Position numbers and translations under genes: made by a program. From assembly GCF_004349065.1 (NCBI RefSeq), contig NZ_SMKZ01000015.1, positions 1-64,000 of the forward strand: a stretch of DNA of 64,000 nt. The letters run 5' to 3'. Shown piece after piece: positions 63,037-64,000 of this stretch. This DNA is from Jiangella asiatica. Its GTDB lineage: Bacteria > Actinomycetota > Actinomycetes > Jiangellales > Jiangellaceae. Position 1 is the stretch's first letter. The number at the start of each line of letters is the position of its first letter. Under the pieces are notes generated by a model. That model had not been told where the DNA came from, did no database searches, and worked only from the letters and a program-made list of their open reading frames with translations.

Positions 63037-63957
63037 ATGGCTGGTGGGCGGGACCAACTCGGTCCATTGGAAAGAGTCACACGCGTGCTCGTCGCGCTGA
63101 TCGCGGCCGAGCCGACTGGCATTCCAACGCCGCGGTTACTGAGGATCGCGGCATTCGGGGGTGGCGAGCAGCATCATGTGCGGCAGCTCAAACGCCTCAT
63201 CGAGTACCTCAATCGTGCCGGCTGGGACATCCGCAACACCATGCCGCCGGGACAGACCGCCGTCTATCGGGCGTATGCCGGCGACAACCGCCTGCGGGTG
63301 AACCTCACACCGGAACAGCAGACCGAGCTGGCCCGCGCCGCCATGATCGCCGGCGACCACACGTTCGCCGGACGCATCGGCGTCGACCTCGGCGAGCTGG
63401 CCGGCGTCCCGGAGCTGCGCACGTCGCGGCAGCCGCATCGGGCCGACGCCGCGCTCAACACCGTGCTGTACGCGCTGGAGCACCACTGCCGCCTGCGGTT
63501 CGTCTACAAGAAGCGCCCGCGGGTGGTCCACCCGCACTTCGTCTACCCGGGCACGTCGGGCTGGCACCTCGTCGCCCACGAGGACGGCAGCGATCGCGAC
63601 AAGCAGTTCATCACCGACCGCATGTCCGCCGTCACCGTCGACCTCCCACGCACCGCGGCAGCCCGCCACGAGCCGTACCACGACGAGCTCGACCCGCTGT
63701 CGTGGGCGGTCGACCCGCCCGTCGACGTCACCGTCGAGACCACGCCGGAGTTCCGCGGCCAGGTCGAGAACCTGCTGGGCACCCCGTCCTATCACGAGGT
63801 CGACGACGACGTCGTCCGTCTCACGATCCCGGTCACGCACCGGGCGGCCTTCCGAAACCGGGTCTACGAGCTGGGCCCGCGGGTCCACGTCCTGGGCCCG
63901 GCGGACATCCGCGGCGAGCTCATCGCCGGGCTCGAGTCACTCCTGGAACGCCTATGA
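63037..63957 (+). CDS. WYL-domain protein (probable transcriptional regulator)
   Basis: 306 residues. The N-terminus (about 1-90) is a helix-turn-helix-like region (LERVTRVLVALIAAEPTGIP, then HHVRQLKRLIEYLNRAGWDI). Residues about 140-225 form the WYL domain (LEHHCRLRFVYKKR, HPHFVYPGTSGWHLVAHED) and the last 75 are the WCX extension. WYL proteins sense nucleic acids or nucleotides and control DNA-damage or anti-phage genes. ATG at 63037 after GTGGAGGGGG; the in-frame ATG at 62956 has no ribosome site. Its stop overlaps the next gene by four bases. Confidence 0.82.
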   Translation: MAGGRDQLGPLERVTRVLVALIAAEPTGIPTPRLLRIAAFGGGEQHHVRQLKRLIEYLNRAGWDIRNTMPPGQTAVYRAYAGDNRLRVNLTPEQQTELARAAMIAGDHTFAGRIGVDLGELAGVPELRTSRQPHRADAALNTVLYALEHHCRLRFVYKKRPRVVHPHFVYPGTSGWHLVAHEDGSDRDKQFITDRMSAVTVDLPRTAAARHEPYHDELDPLSWAVDPPVDVTVETTPEFRGQVENLLGTPSYHEVDDDVVRLTIPVTHRAAFRNRVYELGPRVHVLGPADIRGELIAGLESLLERL

Positions 63958-64000
63958 CCAACCCGCCCACGTTCGTGCTCCGCTTCGAGCGGGTCACGCG
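63954..64000 (+). CDS. Start of a gene cut by the right edge
   Basis: ATG at 63954 overlaps the WYL gene stop (ATGA); 15 full codons are visible (MTNPPTFVLRFERVT). Translational coupling suggests a partner of the WYL regulator, for instance a second WYL protein, but the family cannot be told. Confidence 0.5.
   Translation, partial: MTNPPTFVLRFERVT

Overview
The window is high-GC (roughly 70% or more) DNA with dense gene packing, many GTG starts, frequent 4-base start/stop overlaps and Tat-type lipoproteins. It contains a cobalamin-riboswitch-controlled class I ribonucleotide reductase, an arrangement known from Streptomyces and relatives. Together these point to the chromosome of a soil-type actinobacterium (Streptomyces/Jiangella-like; the genus cannot be fixed from this sequence). 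I see no rRNA, tRNA, CRISPR array, IS element or replication origin.

Layout. 1-3 kb: nrdA runs off the left edge, behind two NrdR boxes, a promoter and a cobalamin riboswitch. 3-9.6 kb: an EamA transporter; an XRE-TPR regulator divergent from a previously easy-to-miss 40-residue secreted peptide gene; a HisC-type aminotransferase; a small membrane protein; an unrecognised protein; and a phosphatase/fructosamine-kinase pair suited to protein deglycation. 9.7-12.7 kb: an ABC-2 exporter, a VOC protein and a GNAT protein. 12.7-15.8 kb: thiE divergent from a TPP-riboswitch-controlled thiO-thiS-thiG operon. 15.8-20 kb: small housekeeping genes (HAD, DinB/DUF664, AlaX editing protein) and a succinate-semialdehyde-type dehydrogenase. 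20-29.5 kb: one gene for a secreted subtilisin-like protein of 3131 residues with five tandem modules of about 375 residues. 29.6-32 kb: a GlxA-type regulator, a cupin, a nitroreductase and a doubtful small ORF.

32-52 kb is the centrepiece. A ten-gene, tightly overlapping operon (32008-41401) has the parts of a complete sulfosugar pathway: an SDR sugar dehydrogenase, an SMP-30 lactonase, an enolase-superfamily sugar-acid dehydratase, a DHDPS-family aldolase, an aldehyde dehydrogenase, the two dehydrogenases that invert sulfolactate (SlcC-like and ComC-like) and a two-subunit SuyAB-like sulfo-lyase giving pyruvate plus sulfite. Facing it are a GH42 glycosidase with a carbohydrate ABC transporter, a second FadR-type GntR regulator, a UPF0324 (TauZ/SuyZ-type) sulfite exporter and a secreted GH59 galactocerebrosidase-like enzyme with two carbohydrate-binding domains. 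The same FadR-type palindrome (GGTC-N-GACC) lies before the catabolic operon and the GH59-exporter unit, and twice before the transporter unit, once as a one-mismatch form (GGTTAGACC). My reading is one regulon that cleaves an external glycoside, imports the sugar, degrades it by an Entner-Doudoroff-like route and exports sulfite. The sulfonated substrate is inferred; an ordinary galactose pathway is the competing explanation.

52-64 kb: a TM0106-type nuclease-helicase, a TauE/SafE exporter, a DUF4862-like TIM barrel, an MFS transporter, a DUF6578-like protein, a DUF429 remnant, and at the right edge an OGG-fold-like protein, a HelD-like helicase without the usual coiled coil, and a WYL regulator followed by a gene cut by the window end. 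This last group could be a DNA-repair or defence locus.
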